From an uncultured Bacteroidales bacterium (GTDB lineage: Bacteria > Bacteroidota > Bacteroidia > Bacteroidales > UBA932): a stretch of DNA of 13,921 nt. The stretch lies in contig ONFK01000015.1 in NCBI GenBank assembly GCA_900317065.1, positions 1 through 13,921 on the forward strand. Reading direction: 5' to 3'. Positions 13,076 to 13,921 of the stretch are shown piece by piece (the stretch's first letter is position 1; each line of letters begins with the position of its first letter). Position numbers and translations under genes: made by a program. Under the pieces are notes generated by a model. The model did not search any database. It was given only the letters and a program-made list of their open reading frames with translations, and was not told the DNA's origin.

Positions 13076-13921
13076 ATGGAGGGAAATCTTGTAATAGTAG
13101 AGTCGCCCACCAAGGCCAGGACAATTCAGCGTTTCCTGGGCTCGGGCTTCACGGTAAAGGCCAGCGAAGGCCACATCAGGGATCTGCAGGAAAAGCAGCT
13201 GAGCATCGATATAAAAGGAGGTTTCACACCCGAATACGTCATTCCGGACAACAAGAAGAGGGTGGTCGCCGAATTGAACAAACTTGCCAGGGAGGCCGAC
13301 GTGGTGTGGCTCGCTTCCGATGAAGACCGCGAGGGAGAGGCCATTTCCTGGCATCTCATGGAGACTCTCGGGCTTGACAGAAGCCGCACCCGGCGCATCG
13401 CATTCCACGAAATCACGAAAGACGCCATTCTCCGTGCCATAGACAATCCAAGGGATGTGGATATGAATCTGGTGAATGCGCAGCAGGCCAGGCGCGTGCT
13501 CGACCGCCTCGTCGGCTTTGAGCTCTCTCCGATACTCTGGAAGAAAATCAACCGCGGGCTTTCCGCCGGACGCGTCCAAAGCGTCGCGCTCCGCCTGGTA
13601 GTCGACCGCGAAAGGGAGATAATGGCTTTCAGGCCGGAGCCCTACTACAGGGTCGAAGGGCAGTTCACCAGTCCCTCCGGAGCACAGCTCAAGGGAATTC
13701 TGGAAACCCGTTTCACGAATGCGGAAGACGCATCCGGCTTCCTCAAGGACAGCATCGGGGCAAGGTATTCGATCGCAGCCGTAGACAAGACCGACGGCAC
13801 CCGCTATCCCGCCCCGCCTTTCACCACCTCGACGCTTCAGCAGGAGGCTTCCCGCAAGCTTCACCTGCCGGTCAGCACCACCATGCGTCTGGCGCAGAGT
13901 CTCTATGAAAAGGGTCTCATA
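13076..13921 (+). CDS. topA: DNA topoisomerase I (type IA), 5' part
   Basis: The frame is open from the ATG at 13076 to the last base of the window (282 codons), so the gene runs off the end. Residues 5-150 are the TOPRIM and adjoining region: LVIVESPTKARTIQRFL (5-21), GHIRDLQEKQLSIDI (32-46), VWLASDEDREGEAISWHL (77-94) with metal-binding D82, D84 and E86. QARRVLDRLVGFELSPILWKKI (137-158) and GLSAGRVQSVALRLVVDRE (161-179) follow. The last residues, PAPPFTTSTLQQEASRKLHL ... AQSLYEKGLI, are those just before the active-site tyrosine in this family (GLITYMRTD), so the catalytic tyrosine should be the second residue beyond the window. TopA relaxes negative supercoils behind RNA polymerase. An earlier ATG at 13071 is in another frame. 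Confidence 0.95.
   Translation, partial: MEGNLVIVESPTKARTIQRFLGSGFTVKASEGHIRDLQEKQLSIDIKGGFTPEYVIPDNKKRVVAELNKLAREADVVWLASDEDREGEAISWHLMETLGLDRSRTRRIAFHEITKDAILRAIDNPRDVDMNLVNAQQARRVLDRLVGFELSPILWKKINRGLSAGRVQSVALRLVVDREREIMAFRPEPYYRVEGQFTSPSGAQLKGILETRFTNAEDASGFLKDSIGARYSIAAVDKTDGTRYPAPPFTTSTLQQEASRKLHLPVSTTMRLAQSLYEKGLI

Noticed and set aside
1..13921. CRISPR array, transposase, integrase, tRNA or rRNA
   Set aside because: No regularly spaced direct repeats, no such protein motifs and no tRNA-like or rRNA-like conserved stretches were seen on either strand.

Overview
The window is a gene-dense, GC-rich chromosomal segment from a member of the Bacteroidota, most likely order Bacteroidales. 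The support is: exported proteins whose signal peptides end in A|QD; a candidate family-specific promoter pattern (TTTG, about 20 bases, TAnnTTTG); and homologues typical of that group (a DUF3109 cysteine-rich protein, a U32 protein with a cysteine-rich tail, a degenerate M16 peptidase, a Ddl of the DSSEWEV type). The genus cannot be fixed from the sequence alone. No rRNA, tRNA, CRISPR array or transposase was seen, and no stretch over 300 bases lacks a gene.

Layout. 1-1598 (+): the end of a Bacteroidota hypothetical protein, then hemW, joined by a one-base TAATG overlap. 4711-1593 (-): an exported M16-like protein that lacks the zinc motif, then a DUF3109 protein, joined by an ATGA overlap and meeting hemW tail to tail. 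4799-7530 (+): an exported TPR protein and, two bases later, a U32 protein. 8169-7508 (-): a VapB/VapC-type toxin-antitoxin pair with its own promoter and a 9-bp inverted-repeat operator; the toxin gene overlaps the end of the U32 gene. 9425-8238 (-): a putative lipoprotein with an acidic nine-base repeat. 12977-9617 (-): a bifunctional class A penicillin-binding protein and D-alanine--D-alanine ligase, one base apart, ending at a strong hairpin. 13076-13921 (+): the 5' part of topA, divergent from the PBP gene and cut by the window end.

Most of the window is housekeeping: peptidoglycan polymerisation and precursor supply (PBP1A-Ddl), DNA topology (TopA), probable RNA modification (U32) and a HemW-type radical SAM protein.

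The most unusual structure is inside hemW. Its reading frame carries two copies, in opposite orientation, of a 67/70-base palindromic element (573-639 and 1349-1418), and between them a separate block of three consecutive perfect hairpins (847-941). All three sit where loops are expected in the protein and keep the frame open. The HemW C-terminal domain also appears to have lost an internal stretch. This resembles the protein-coding palindromic repeats described in Rickettsia. It could be an undescribed repeat family of this lineage that inserts into genes in frame.
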